This document shows, one piece after another, positions 25,501-34,003 of a stretch of DNA of 64,000 bases. How positions within the stretch are numbered: the stretch's first letter is position 1; each line of letters starts with the position of its first letter. Origin of the DNA: Flavobacterium hercynium (GTDB lineage: Bacteria > Bacteroidota > Bacteroidia > Flavobacteriales > Flavobacteriaceae); the NCBI RefSeq assembly GCF_002217285.1, contig NZ_MUGW01000009.1:62001-126000 (forward strand), in the 5' to 3' direction. The position numbers and the translations under genes are program-made. The notes under the pieces were generated by a model, which worked only from the letters and a program-made list of their open reading frames with translations, was not told where the DNA came from and made no database searches.

Positions 25501-25524
25501 AAAGCGAGATTCACATCTCGCTTT
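25501..25524 (-). terminator. Intrinsic terminator after the MATE gene
   Basis: AAAGCGAGAT (25501-25510) and ATCTCGCTTT (25515-25524) form a 10-bp stem with a TCAC loop. On the minus strand the stem is followed by a T-rich run (TTTTGTAAAAA). The plus strand also has a T-run (25528-25534), so it may act in both directions. It lies about 130 bp beyond the MATE stop. Confidence 0.7.
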
Positions 25525-25652
25525 CTGTTTTTTTCGCTCTTAATACTGCCTCTAAGTACTGGTTATCAAAATCTTACGCCAAGTAAATCACATCTACTTA
25601 AAAAAAGTTAAAAGTCAACACATTTCAAAATCTAAAAGCTGAAATCAGCAAT

Positions 25653-27080
25653 TTAAACCTGAATACGCTTCCATTTACCTCTTTTGTAAAAATAAATACT
25701 CGCCAGCGTTATTGCGGTTTCTGCTACGGGAATGGCAATAAAAACACCTTTTGGTCCCATATTCAATTGCATTGCTAAAACATACGCCAGCGGAATCTGA
25801 AACAGCCAAAAACCAAAGAAATTAATTCCCGTTGGTGTCCACGTATCGCCTGCTCCGTTAAAAGTATTAATCAACACCATTCCGATTCCATAGAAAATAA
25901 ATCCTATGCTCATAATTTGCAATGCTTCAACAGCTATTACTTTTACAAGTTCGTCATTGGTAAAAAATGAAATTATATATTGACCAAAACCCAGCGTAAT
26001 AACCATAATCACAGCCATGAAAATAACATTGTATTTTGCTGTCGTATACACCGATTTTTCAGCACGGTCAATTTGTTTGGCCCCTAAATTTTGCCCTACT
26101 AAAGTAGCTGCAGCATTACTAAGTCCCCAAGCCGGAAGAATAAAAAACATCATAATTCTAAGCGCGGTCTGATATCCTGCAGAACCATGATCGCCTCCTG
26201 TATCGGCAACTAGTTTTGCAAGGAAAATCCAACTGCAGGACGCAATTACAAATTGCAAAACTCCTGGAGCTGCAATTTTTACCAATGCTTTTATCTGTGT
26301 AAAATCAGGAATAAAATACGATGCAATAATCCTTAAAGCTCCTTTGCCAAAAAACAAATGATACAGCTGATACAATACTCCAATACTTCTTCCTAAAGTT
26401 GTGGCAATTGCTGCTCCTGTTAATCCCATAGCCGGAATTGGTCCCAAACCGTTTATAAAAATGGGACAAAAGATAATATTACAAATATTGGCAATCCATA
26501 AACTTTTCATTGCAATGGCTGCATTTCCTGCTCCACGAAATATTCCGTTAATTAGAAATAATAACATAATGCATAAACTTCCGCCAATCATGATTTGCGT
26601 AAAATGATAACCATGTTCTGCTGCGTCTGCCGAAGCACCCATTAACATTAAAATTTCTTTGGCGTAAATAAAACCCAGAATGCTCATAATAGCATTTATT
26701 GCAAAAGCAATAATAATGGCCTGCATTCCGGCTTTTGCGGCTGCAACCGGATCTTTTTCTCCTATTCGTCGTGCTACAACAGCGGTTGCTGCCATACTCA
26801 TTCCAATAGCAACGGAGTAAATAATTGTTAACACAGATTCCGTTAAGCCAACAGTTTGTATCGCAAAACTACTGTGTTCTAAATGCCCGACAAAATAGAG
26901 ATCAACTAAAGCAAAAACCGATTCCATCATCATTTCCAGAACCATTGGAATGGCTAATAAAATAACTGCTTTTTTGATGCTGCCGGAAGTATAGTCAAAG
27001 GATTCATCGCCTTTGATGGCTAATTTTAATGTAGTGAAAATTTTAGAAAATAAACTTTTCTTTATAATTGTTTCTGTCAT
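25653..27080 (-). CDS. MATE-family multidrug efflux transporter
   Basis: A 475-residue integral membrane protein with about 12 predicted TM segments. The N-terminus (YTSGSIKKAVILLAIPMVLEMM, then SVFALVDLYFVGHL) and the second-half repeat (IKALVKIAAPGVLQFVIAS, then AATLVGQNLGA) are typical of NorM/DinF-type MATE carriers, which export cationic drugs with Na+ or H+ exchange. The length is normal for the family. It is monocistronic: its terminator lies at 25501-25524, and the upstream leader contains an inverted repeat at 27107-27128 that could bind a regulator. Substrate unknown. Confidence 0.92.
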   Translation of the reverse strand: MTETIIKKSLFSKIFTTLKLAIKGDESFDYTSGSIKKAVILLAIPMVLEMMMESVFALVDLYFVGHLEHSSFAIQTVGLTESVLTIIYSVAIGMSMAATAVVARRIGEKDPVAAAKAGMQAIIIAFAINAIMSILGFIYAKEILMLMGASADAAEHGYHFTQIMIGGSLCIMLLFLINGIFRGAGNAAIAMKSLWIANICNIIFCPIFINGLGPIPAMGLTGAAIATTLGRSIGVLYQLYHLFFGKGALRIIASYFIPDFTQIKALVKIAAPGVLQFVIASCSWIFLAKLVADTGGDHGSAGYQTALRIMMFFILPAWGLSNAAATLVGQNLGAKQIDRAEKSVYTTAKYNVIFMAVIMVITLGFGQYIISFFTNDELVKVIAVEALQIMSIGFIFYGIGMVLINTFNGAGDTWTPTGINFFGFWLFQIPLAYVLAMQLNMGPKGVFIAIPVAETAITLASIYFYKRGKWKRIQV

Positions 27081-27106
27081 GATATGTTAGGATAAATAAT
27101 AAATTG

Positions 27107-27128
27107 GTTCAGTCTCGATAGTCTGAAC
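27107..27128. promoter_or_regulatory. 22-bp interrupted palindrome in the MATE leader
   Basis: GTTCAG (27107-27112) and CTGAAC (27123-27128) flank CT/AG pairs around a CGAT centre, giving a dyad about 27 bp upstream of the MATE start. Its size and place fit a TetR- or MarR-type operator. No regulator gene is adjacent, so this is a candidate only. Confidence 0.3.
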
Positions 27129-27148
27129 TTTAATAAAAAAACGGAAGT

Positions 27149-27180
27149 ATCCTAATTGATGTAGATGATAAAATTAGGAT
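27149..27180 (-). terminator. Probable terminator after the LolC/E-like permease gene
   Basis: A perfect 9-bp inverted repeat (ATCCTAATT at 27149-27157, AATTAGGAT at 27172-27180) with a 14-bp loop lies about 75 bp beyond the permease stop. On the minus strand a run of seven T (plus-strand As near 27135-27141) follows 7 bp later. It is AT-rich and thus a weak terminator. Confidence 0.4.
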
Positions 27181-27252
27181 TAGGCAGAAACAATCATAAG
27201 CTGTAGCATTTTATGACGATAAATATAAGTAATATTTTTTGGGAAGAAATAA

Positions 27253-28452
27253 TTAATCCAGTAATTTTTTACTTACTCTGCTGCTGGCAATTAATGAAGC
27301 TACAAATCCAAGAATTACAATTGTGGTCATTACGATCAGCACATTTTCTACCGTAAAAACAACAGGATAGGCCAAGGTTGGTGTAATCATAATCAATTCA
27401 TATTGTTGCTGTAAAAGTACGAGTATGATACCTAACACCAATCCGATCAAACCTCCAAAAAAACTTAGTAAAGTTCCCTGAAGCAAAAATATTTTACGAA
27501 GACTGCTAATTTCTGTTCCAAGATTGAAAAGTGTTTTAAGATTTCCTTTTTTATCTAATATCATCATGATAAGCGCGCCAACTAAATTAAAAAGTGCTAC
27601 TATAATAACCAGCGTAAAAATTAAGTATACTGCTATATTCTCTGTATTTAGCATTTTATACAAAGACTCATTTAATTGTGCTCTGTTTTTTACTGTAATT
27701 TTATTTTGAAAAATAGCGTTAAGTTTAGCTATGATTGCACTTTCATTTGCGTTTGGTTTTAGCTTTAATTCAATTCCGGAAATTTGATTGGGTTTATACA
27801 ATAACAATTCCTGCGCTAAAGCTAAATCGGCAAATACATATTTTGAATCTAAATCTTCACTTATAGAATAGATTCCAACAGGTAAAACATCGGTTTTATT
27901 AAATGCTTCTTCAGGATTTTCAAAAGCACCTTTTCCAGGTTTAGGAGCGAAGATCTGCAATGGGTTTTCGAAATCTAAAATTCCCATAGAAAAGTCTCTG
28001 GCAATTCCGTATCCCATAACCACCTGATACGTATCGGGTTTAAGCCATTGCCCGTTGAACAGTTTTTTCTGAATGTCATTCACAACAACATAATTGCTGT
28101 CTACTCCTTTTAAATTGGTAACCTGCTGTTTGTCTTTAAACAAAAACAAAACACGTTCTTCAATAATTTTAGTGTAGGAAGCAACACCTTCAATCTTTTT
28201 TATTTGATTTTGCTGCTCAGGCGAAATCAAAAATGATTTTCCTAAAGTAGCAGTAACTTTTAAGTCCGGATCGATTTCGTTTGTAAACGAAAGACTAAAC
28301 ACTTTTAGACCGCTAAAAACGGATAAAACCACAAACAAAGCCATTGTACCAACGATGATTCCCATGCTGGCAATGCGATTAATAATATTGATAGCATTGT
28401 TTTTACTTTTGCTAAAAATATAACGTTTGGCTATGTAAAGGGGGAAATTCAA
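27253..28452 (-). CDS. FtsX-like ABC transporter permease, LolC/LolE type
   Basis: A 399-residue inner-membrane protein with TM1 near 28-50 (GIIVGTMALFVVLSVFSGL), a large periplasmic domain (about 55-265), and three C-terminal TMs (VYLIFTLVIIVALFNLVGAL, LLSFFGGLIGLVLGIILVLL, VLIVMTTIVILGFVASLIA). The opening phrase YIAKRYIFSKSKNNAINII is typical for Bacteroidota LolE-like permeases, which extract lipoproteins for transport to the outer membrane. The start is a TTG at 28452, one base after the rbfA stop; no in-frame ATG exists near it, so translation is probably coupled to rbfA. The ATPase partner (LolD) is not in the window. Confidence 0.85.
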   Translation of the reverse strand: MNFPLYIAKRYIFSKSKNNAINIINRIASMGIIVGTMALFVVLSVFSGLKVFSLSFTNEIDPDLKVTATLGKSFLISPEQQNQIKKIEGVASYTKIIEERVLFLFKDKQQVTNLKGVDSNYVVVNDIQKKLFNGQWLKPDTYQVVMGYGIARDFSMGILDFENPLQIFAPKPGKGAFENPEEAFNKTDVLPVGIYSISEDLDSKYVFADLALAQELLLYKPNQISGIELKLKPNANESAIIAKLNAIFQNKITVKNRAQLNESLYKMLNTENIAVYLIFTLVIIVALFNLVGALIMMILDKKGNLKTLFNLGTEISSLRKIFLLQGTLLSFFGGLIGLVLGIILVLLQQQYELIMITPTLAYPVVFTVENVLIVMTTIVILGFVASLIASSRVSKKLLD

Positions 28453-28453
28453 T

Positions 28454-28846
28454 TTATGATTTTCTTCTTTTTTCTAAAAGATCACGGTTTTCAATTGGGT
28501 TCTCTCTGTTTGATAAAGCATTATCAATTTTTTCGATATAATCTAAAGAGTCATCGATAAAGAACACTAAGTTAGGTACACGACGCAATTGCAAACGCAC
28601 ACGTTGTGATAAATCATGTTTAATCAAAGTACTGTTTGATTTTATACCGTCTAAGGTTTCTTGTGCTTTGTCCTGAGGAAAAATACTTAAATACACTGTT
28701 GCTACAGATAAATCTGAAGTCACACTAACTTTGGATACTGAAATTACCAAATTACTAATTCCGTTTTTTCTCACTTCACCTTGCAAAATATCAACCAAAT
28801 CTTTTTGGATGACACCGCCTATTTTTTTCTGTCTATTTGTTTCCAT
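28454..28846 (-). CDS. rbfA: 30S ribosome-binding factor A
   Basis: A 130-residue KH-fold protein that assists late 16S rRNA maturation and cold adaptation of the 30S subunit. It shows the RbfA pattern: N-terminal RQKKIGGVIQKDLVDILQ, SVTSDLSVATVYLSIFP, RVRLQLRRVPNLVFFIDDSLDYIEKID, close to the family signature RxxPxLxFxxDxSL. The length is usual. The start is ATG 28846, four bases after a TATTTTTG -7 box, so the mRNA may be leaderless or nearly so. The permease gene follows with a TTG start one base later. Confidence 0.93.
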   Translation of the reverse strand: METNRQKKIGGVIQKDLVDILQGEVRKNGISNLVISVSKVSVTSDLSVATVYLSIFPQDKAQETLDGIKSNSTLIKHDLSQRVRLQLRRVPNLVFFIDDSLDYIEKIDNALSNRENPIENRDLLEKRRKS

Positions 28847-28850
28847 GGTG

Positions 28851-28884
28851 CAAAAATACTATTTTTAAATTTCAATAGTAACAA
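28851..28884 (-). promoter_or_regulatory. rbfA promoter, with -7 box four bases before the start codon
   Basis: On the minus strand, TTG (28884-28882), a 23-bp spacer and TATTTTTG (28858-28851) are followed by CACC-ATG. With initiation several bases past the -7 box, the transcript would start at or very near the ATG. Confidence 0.5.
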
Positions 28885-28930
28885 TTTCAATTGAACAATT
28901 ACAATTAGTACTAAAAAATAGAAGCATAAA

Positions 28931-28954
28931 AAAGGGAGCTATTACGCTCCCTTT
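28931..28954 (-). terminator. Intrinsic terminator after the LytM-domain gene
   Basis: AAAGGGAGC (28931-28939) and GCTCCCTTT (28946-28954) form a 9-bp GC-containing stem with a 6-base loop. On the minus strand a T-run of about seven follows. The stem starts 3 bp past the stop codon of the peptidase-like gene. Confidence 0.8.
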
Positions 28955-28957
28955 GTT

Positions 28958-30211
28958 TTATTTGTTTTGTAACCATCCTTCCGGATTGTTGTTTGATGTA
29001 TTTTGAAGAATCAAAAACTTAATTACTGTTTTTCCGGTATCACCGCTCGTTCTTACTTTTCCGATGCTTTGTTTAATGTTTACTTTATCTCCTTTGTTTA
29101 CAAATACCTGACTTAAGTTTTGATATACTGTAAAATAATCCCCATGCTGAATCATAACTGCTCTGTTGATTGGAGACAAAACCATAATACTTGAAACCTC
29201 ACCTTCAAAAACTGCTCTTGCATTGGCACCTGATTCTGTCGTGATCTCAACTCCTGAGTTATGAACAGTCAACGACGGATATAGCGGGTGTGGCTGATCT
29301 CCATATTCTAATGAAATAAATCCTTTTTCAACCGGCCAAGGCAATTTACCACGATTGGCTTTAAAGTCTGCTGCCAGAATTTTACCTTCCGGAGTCAAAG
29401 CAATTTTAGACGAAGAAACTGGAGCAGTAGAAGCTGTTGATCCCGGGTTTTCTTTTGCTTTTTCAAGAGCTGCTTTTCTATTAGCCTCTGCAATTGCTTC
29501 ACGAATTAAACGATCAATTTGTTTGTCTATTCGTTTTGATTCCTGCTGTTTGCTTCTTGTATCAGCAATAATTTTGTTCTTGTCTTTTTTAAGAGAGTTT
29601 ACAAGTTTTTGCTGTTCTTTCTTTTCTACTTCTAAGGTTACACGCTCTTTTTCGTTTTCAGCAATAATTTTTTTCTTAACCTTTCGCTGTCCATCCAGTT
29701 TGTTATTAAAATCAAGTAATTCTGCCGACTTAGACTGAATTTCTAAACCTTGATTTTTTCTAAAAGTAGTATATTGTTTTAGATATTGTGCTCTCTTATA
29801 GGCTTGTAAAAAACTCTCAGAAGATAAAATAAACATGGCACGACTTTGCTCTGAACGGCTTTTGTATGATTTTAAAATCATTTTAGCATAATCATCTTTT
29901 AAGATCGTCAATTCCTTTTTTAGTTTATTTACCTTAACCTGGTTAATATACATGTCATTGCTCAAAAGCTTATCCTGTCTTTCTGTAGTATGAATTAGCT
30001 TTTCTTTCAGCTTGATTTTATTAGCCTGAATCATATAAACGTTTACAGCAGACTTTTCCTGTTTCTTAACAGACTGCAACATTTTTTCGTTATCTCTAAT
30101 TTCCTGTTGAATCTGAGCTTTACGTTGTTCCAATTTTTCTTGCTGCGAATCTTGCGCCCACATAAAGGTAGAGGCACAGATAAAAAATAGGCTAAGGAGA
30201 AATTTAGGCAT
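28958..30211 (-). CDS. EnvC-like murein hydrolase activator (degenerate LytM/M23 domain)
   Basis: A 417-residue exported protein: signal peptide (cut after MWAQ), a long coiled coil (about 20-255, EKLEQRKAQIQQEIRDNEK and following), and a C-terminal LytM/M23 domain (about 295-417). In active M23 peptidases zinc is held by HxxxD and HxH motifs. Here the corresponding places read HNSGVEI and HGDYFTVYQNL, so the Asp and the last His are replaced. This is the pattern of EnvC-type proteins, which activate amidases during division rather than cut peptidoglycan. The activator role is inferred from these losses and the coiled coil. The DUF4292 lipoprotein gene lies 23 bp upstream. Confidence 0.88.
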   Translation of the reverse strand: MPKFLLSLFFICASTFMWAQDSQQEKLEQRKAQIQQEIRDNEKMLQSVKKQEKSAVNVYMIQANKIKLKEKLIHTTERQDKLLSNDMYINQVKVNKLKKELTILKDDYAKMILKSYKSRSEQSRAMFILSSESFLQAYKRAQYLKQYTTFRKNQGLEIQSKSAELLDFNNKLDGQRKVKKKIIAENEKERVTLEVEKKEQQKLVNSLKKDKNKIIADTRSKQQESKRIDKQIDRLIREAIAEANRKAALEKAKENPGSTASTAPVSSSKIALTPEGKILAADFKANRGKLPWPVEKGFISLEYGDQPHPLYPSLTVHNSGVEITTESGANARAVFEGEVSSIMVLSPINRAVMIQHGDYFTVYQNLSQVFVNKGDKVNIKQSIGKVRTSGDTGKTVIKFLILQNTSNNNPEGWLQNK

Positions 30212-30234
30212 GTGTATGTTTTCTTTTTACAAAT

Positions 30235-31011
30235 TTAATTAATTATAATTTTTTTATACCCACTTGGAATACTATATGGAAAAGAAAGTTCCTCGTTGAA
30301 TGAAATTGTATTGTAATTTAAATTAATATCTGTCTTTCCATTCGGCTGTATCGCATTGATTTCTATTGCTGTTGGAATTATTCCCTGATCAAAAACTTTA
30401 CTGTTTGAATATTTTATTTCTAACAATCTATTTTCAGACGGTTGTGCAATTTGTTCTTTTTGTACCAAATATTTCTCCGGATCCAAAAAGAATGTTTTCT
30501 TTAAGTTTGCTTCTGTCGTATCTTCTAAACTAAAAAGATTATCTACAATTGTCTGTGTATATTTTCCATTACGCAAATCATCTAAAGCTTCTCCCAACAA
30601 CAAATTCTGAACTTTTGCATAGTTTAATTCTGTTCCTAACCACTTACTTAAACTGGTGAAATCGCCTTCGTAATACGTACTGTTTATTTTTTCGTAATAA
30701 CTTACTGAATTTTGAGTAATTAAAGCTTTCGCCATTGTTATCCCAAGAAAACGAACACTTACCAGGATTTGTTTGTCTTTCTCGATTCTAATTTCAGCCG
30801 TAACATTGTTGCTTTGTTTTTCATCAGCGTATTTTGCACTTGCTTTTATGTAAGCTGTAGAAAAGTTTAGTTTATTCTCGTAATGCTTTTCGATTACTTT
30901 ATTGTCTTTCTTTGCTTCAACAGTTGTTGTATTATTTTGTACTGCAACAGCTTTCGATTTACAGGAAATCATAAAAACTGAAACAATCGCTATCGCTATA
31001 TATTTTTTCAT
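30235..31011 (-). CDS. DUF4292 lipoprotein
   Basis: A 258-residue lipoprotein (MKKYIAIAIVSVFMISC, lipobox MISC). The body is a long curved-sheet pattern: NFSTAYIKASAKYAD, ILVSVRFLGITMAKALITQNSVSYYEKIN, and ITPTAI-like strands near GIIPTAIEINAIQPNGKTDINLN. DUF4292 is a Bacteroidota family related in fold to LolB-type lipoprotein receptors. Its regular genome position between a TPR protein and the LytM-domain gene supports an envelope function. It lies 14 bp after the TPR gene. The exact role is unproved. Confidence 0.78.
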   Translation of the reverse strand: MKKYIAIAIVSVFMISCKSKAVAVQNNTTTVEAKKDNKVIEKHYENKLNFSTAYIKASAKYADEKQSNNVTAEIRIEKDKQILVSVRFLGITMAKALITQNSVSYYEKINSTYYEGDFTSLSKWLGTELNYAKVQNLLLGEALDDLRNGKYTQTIVDNLFSLEDTTEANLKKTFFLDPEKYLVQKEQIAQPSENRLLEIKYSNSKVFDQGIIPTAIEINAIQPNGKTDINLNYNTISFNEELSFPYSIPSGYKKIIIN

Positions 31012-31025
31012 CTAATTTTAGTCTT

Positions 31026-32375
31026 TTACTTTTTTTTCTTCACTAACGCATTTGCCTTCAAAAAGTATTCCTCTTTTTTCGCAGCATTCCCTAAACCATT
31101 ATAAGCTTCTCCTAATTGTATGTTAAACTTGGCTTCCAAATCTATATCATCAACCACATAATCAAGTCCCATTTCTAAAACCGTTTTAGCATTTTTAAAT
31201 TGCTTTAACTGATTGCTGCCCAAACCTGCATAATAATAAAACTGTGGCTGACTTGGATAAACTTCAATCATTGCCATCGCTCTTTCTGTCAAAGGCTGAA
31301 ATTGATTGGACTGAGTGTAAGCTTCAAGCAATAACAAATTGGTTTCGCGATCGGTATCTGAATTTGATTTTAAATCTTTTTCATAATACTTTATCGCATT
31401 TTCAAACTGATTTTTACTGTGGTAAAATTTCCCAATTTCCTTTGCAACAGCTACATTCTGATCGTTATCAAAATACCCAATTGCTTTTTCTAATTCCGGA
31501 GCATACTGCGGATTTTTATTCACATAAATTAAAAATTCATTTAGGGTACGATGTTTTATTTTAGCATCCATTTTTGGACTTGCTAAAATTATATGCATCG
31601 ATTTAATGGCTTTATCAGCTTTATTCTCATCAAGATATACCTTAAATAAACTTACGTGCGCCCATTCTGAATTTGGAATTTCCTTTGCCAATTGCTTTGC
31701 TACATCTAATGCCTTTTCTGTATCGTCAGCTTTAGAGTATAAAAAAATCAAGCTGATGTAATTCGATTCCTCTTTCGGATTTTTTTTGATCTTATCAATT
31801 AAACTGGTGATCTCACTGTTTTTATATTTTCCCTGCGATACAATTTGTTGTCGGTAATGTTCGCGTTCCTGCGATTTACCAAACTTTTCATTCATTTCAT
31901 TAATTGTCAGAAGTGCTTTGTCCTGCTGATTGGTTATCATATATAATGATATCAAATCATCTTTGTACTCTTCATCAAACGGAATAATTTTCTGAATGAT
32001 TTCTATCGCCAAAGGATAATTTTTGGTTTCATAACTAACATCATAAATGCCAAGCCAGTACCATTTGTTTTTAGGATCTAATTGCGTTGCTTTTTCAAAA
32101 GAATCCTGTGCATTTCTATATTGCTTTGATGCTAAATAATTTTTACCTAATTCAAAGTAAGCGACCGCATCATTGGGTTTTAGTTTAATGCATTTTTCCA
32201 GTGCAACTATAGCCTTGTCATAATTTTCAATTCCTTTTTGTTTTAATGATTCATAAAAAGAGTCTTCATATTCATCTGTTGCCATAGCAATATCTTCCGG
32301 TGCCGTTTGCGCTGTAACCAAAGTTACATTGCCCAGCATGGTGATAAATAAAAATAGCAAAACTCCTTTTTTCAT
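31026..32375 (-). CDS. Exported tetratricopeptide-repeat protein
   Basis: A 449-residue protein with a Sec signal peptide (cut after TAQTAP) and about ten TPR units. The clearest are IVALEKCIKLKPNDAVAYFE, YRNAQDSFEKATQLDPKN, YPLAIEIIQKIIPFDEEYKD and FENAIKYYEKDLKSNSDTD. TPR arrays bind other proteins, and a periplasmic scaffold is likely. The gene is the first of a possible operon with the DUF4292 and LytM-domain genes, 49 bp downstream of the nucleotidyltransferase gene. No catalytic domain is present. Confidence 0.82.
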   Translation of the reverse strand: MKKGVLLFLFITMLGNVTLVTAQTAPEDIAMATDEYEDSFYESLKQKGIENYDKAIVALEKCIKLKPNDAVAYFELGKNYLASKQYRNAQDSFEKATQLDPKNKWYWLGIYDVSYETKNYPLAIEIIQKIIPFDEEYKDDLISLYMITNQQDKALLTINEMNEKFGKSQEREHYRQQIVSQGKYKNSEITSLIDKIKKNPKEESNYISLIFLYSKADDTEKALDVAKQLAKEIPNSEWAHVSLFKVYLDENKADKAIKSMHIILASPKMDAKIKHRTLNEFLIYVNKNPQYAPELEKAIGYFDNDQNVAVAKEIGKFYHSKNQFENAIKYYEKDLKSNSDTDRETNLLLLEAYTQSNQFQPLTERAMAMIEVYPSQPQFYYYAGLGSNQLKQFKNAKTVLEMGLDYVVDDIDLEAKFNIQLGEAYNGLGNAAKKEEYFLKANALVKKKK

Positions 32376-32424
32376 CCTTTTATAATTTCATTTTTTAAAC
32401 AAAAAGCAATTTTATAATTACAGC

Positions 32425-33441
32425 TTATTCTAAAACAGAATAATCTCCAATACTAATATTGGTAAACTTTCCGTCGTATACAACATGGTTTCCAATCATT
32501 GCATTGTCTAAGTTAGCGTTTTTTATTTGAGAATAAGTCTGAACTAAACTGTTTTTTATAACACTATCTGTTACATGACATCCTTTTCCTAAAGAAACAT
32601 TTGGTCCTACTGTTGTGTTTTTCAACACTACATTTTCTCCAATATAACAAGGTGGAATAATCGTTGCATTTTCTAATGTAACATTGTAGTCTACTAAATG
32701 TTCACCGTCGTTATGCAAAAATCCAAGCATTCTTGAATTGGTTTCAACCGTTACATCTTTGTTTCCGCAATCCATCCATTCATCAACACTTCCGGTTTTA
32801 AAAATTTTTCCGTTAGCCATCATTGCTTTGATTCCGTCGTTGATTTGGTATTCTCCACCGTTTTGAATATTGTTATCCAAAACTCCCTGAAGTTCCTTTT
32901 TTAAATCTCCAACTTCTTTAAAGTAATAAATTCCGATTACAGCCTCATCGCTTACAAACTCTTTTGGTTTTTCTACCAATTCGATAATTTCATTATTCGA
33001 ATTCAATTTTACAACACCAAATGCTTCTGGGTGTTCTACTTGTTTTACCCAAATTACCGCATCAGCAGTAGGATCTAATTCAAAATCAGCTCTGATTAAT
33101 GTATCTGCATACGCAATTACAGCTGGTCCTGACAAAGATTCTTTTGCACACATAATCGCGTGACCTGTACCTAATGGTAAATCCTGACGGTAAATAGCTG
33201 CTTTAGCTCCCAGACTTTGTGCCAGTTCTTCTAAACTTGCTACAAGATCATCACCAAAAAAAGCAGGATCTCCTAAAATAAAAGCAACCTCTTCAATAGG
33301 TTGTTTTAATATTTTAGCGATATCTTCTACTAAACGGTGTACTATTGTTTTTCCTGCAACTGGAATTAATGGTTTTGGAATGGTTAAAGTATGTGGTCTT
33401 AATCGAGAACCTCGACCTGCCATTGGAACGATTATTTTCAT
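32425..33441 (-). CDS. Sugar-phosphate nucleotidyltransferase with left-handed beta-helix tail
   Basis: A 338-residue protein. The N-terminal Rossmann-like domain has the pyrophosphorylase signature GRGSRLRPHTLTIPKPLIPV (residues 8-27), then DLPLGTGHAIMCAKE and YADTLI for nucleotide and metal binding. The C-terminal 90 residues have hexapeptide repeats (IIPPCYIGENVVLKNTTVG and following) that form a left-handed beta helix. Members make NDP-sugars such as dTDP-glucose or GDP-mannose from NTP and sugar-1-phosphate, for envelope polymers. The exact sugar is not visible. It lies downstream of dut and the flippase gene on the same strand. Confidence 0.85.
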   Translation of the reverse strand: MKIIVPMAGRGSRLRPHTLTIPKPLIPVAGKTIVHRLVEDIAKILKQPIEEVAFILGDPAFFGDDLVASLEELAQSLGAKAAIYRQDLPLGTGHAIMCAKESLSGPAVIAYADTLIRADFELDPTADAVIWVKQVEHPEAFGVVKLNSNNEIIELVEKPKEFVSDEAVIGIYYFKEVGDLKKELQGVLDNNIQNGGEYQINDGIKAMMANGKIFKTGSVDEWMDCGNKDVTVETNSRMLGFLHNDGEHLVDYNVTLENATIIPPCYIGENVVLKNTTVGPNVSLGKGCHVTDSVIKNSLVQTYSQIKNANLDNAMIGNHVVYDGKFTNISIGDYSVLE

Positions 33442-33522
33442 GTTTCTGTCTATTGAAAGATTAAAGAATTAAAAAGAGGGTAGGTTATCTTTTAATCCTT
33501 AAATCTCTAAATTATTAAATTT

Positions 33523-33957
33523 TTATTTTACTCCTGTACTGCCAAATCCGCCTTCGCCTCGTGATGTTTCTGAAAGTTCTTCAACTTCAATCCACTCAGC
33601 TCTTTCGTGTTTTGCAATAATTAATTGTGCAATTCTTTCTCCGTTTTCAATTACGAATTCTTCGTTTGATAAGTTTACTAAAATTACACCTATTTCTCCT
33701 CTGTAGTCTGCGTCTACTGTTCCCGGAGAATTTAAAACTGTTACTCCTTTTTTAGCTGCTAAACCACTTCTTGGTCTAACCTGTGCTTCATACCCGATTG
33801 GTAATTCAATAAAAAGACCTGTTTTTACAATGGTTCTTTCTAAAGGTTTAAGCGTAATTGATGCTGTTAAATTGGCACGTAAATCCATTCCTGCCGAAGC
33901 AATTGTTTCGTAGTTGGGTAAAGCGTGCTGTGATTTATTGATTATTTGTATTTTCAT
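33523..33957 (-). CDS. dut: dUTP diphosphatase
   Basis: A 144-residue trimeric dUTPase that hydrolyses dUTP to dUMP and PPi, supplying the precursor of dTMP and keeping uracil out of DNA. All five family motifs are visible in order: [46 protein letters not shown] and [10 protein letters not shown] (the P-loop-like C-terminal tail). The length is normal. It is followed 81 bp later by the nucleotidyltransferase and preceded by the flippase gene, a common order in Flavobacteria. Confidence 0.97.
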   Translation of the reverse strand: MKIQIINKSQHALPNYETIASAGMDLRANLTASITLKPLERTIVKTGLFIELPIGYEAQVRPRSGLAAKKGVTVLNSPGTVDADYRGEIGVILVNLSNEEFVIENGERIAQLIIAKHERAEWIEVEELSETSRGEGGFGSTGVK

Positions 33958-34003
33958 TTCTATTTTAAAAGATCAAAAAGTAAAACTGAATTAAAACTCA
34001 AGA

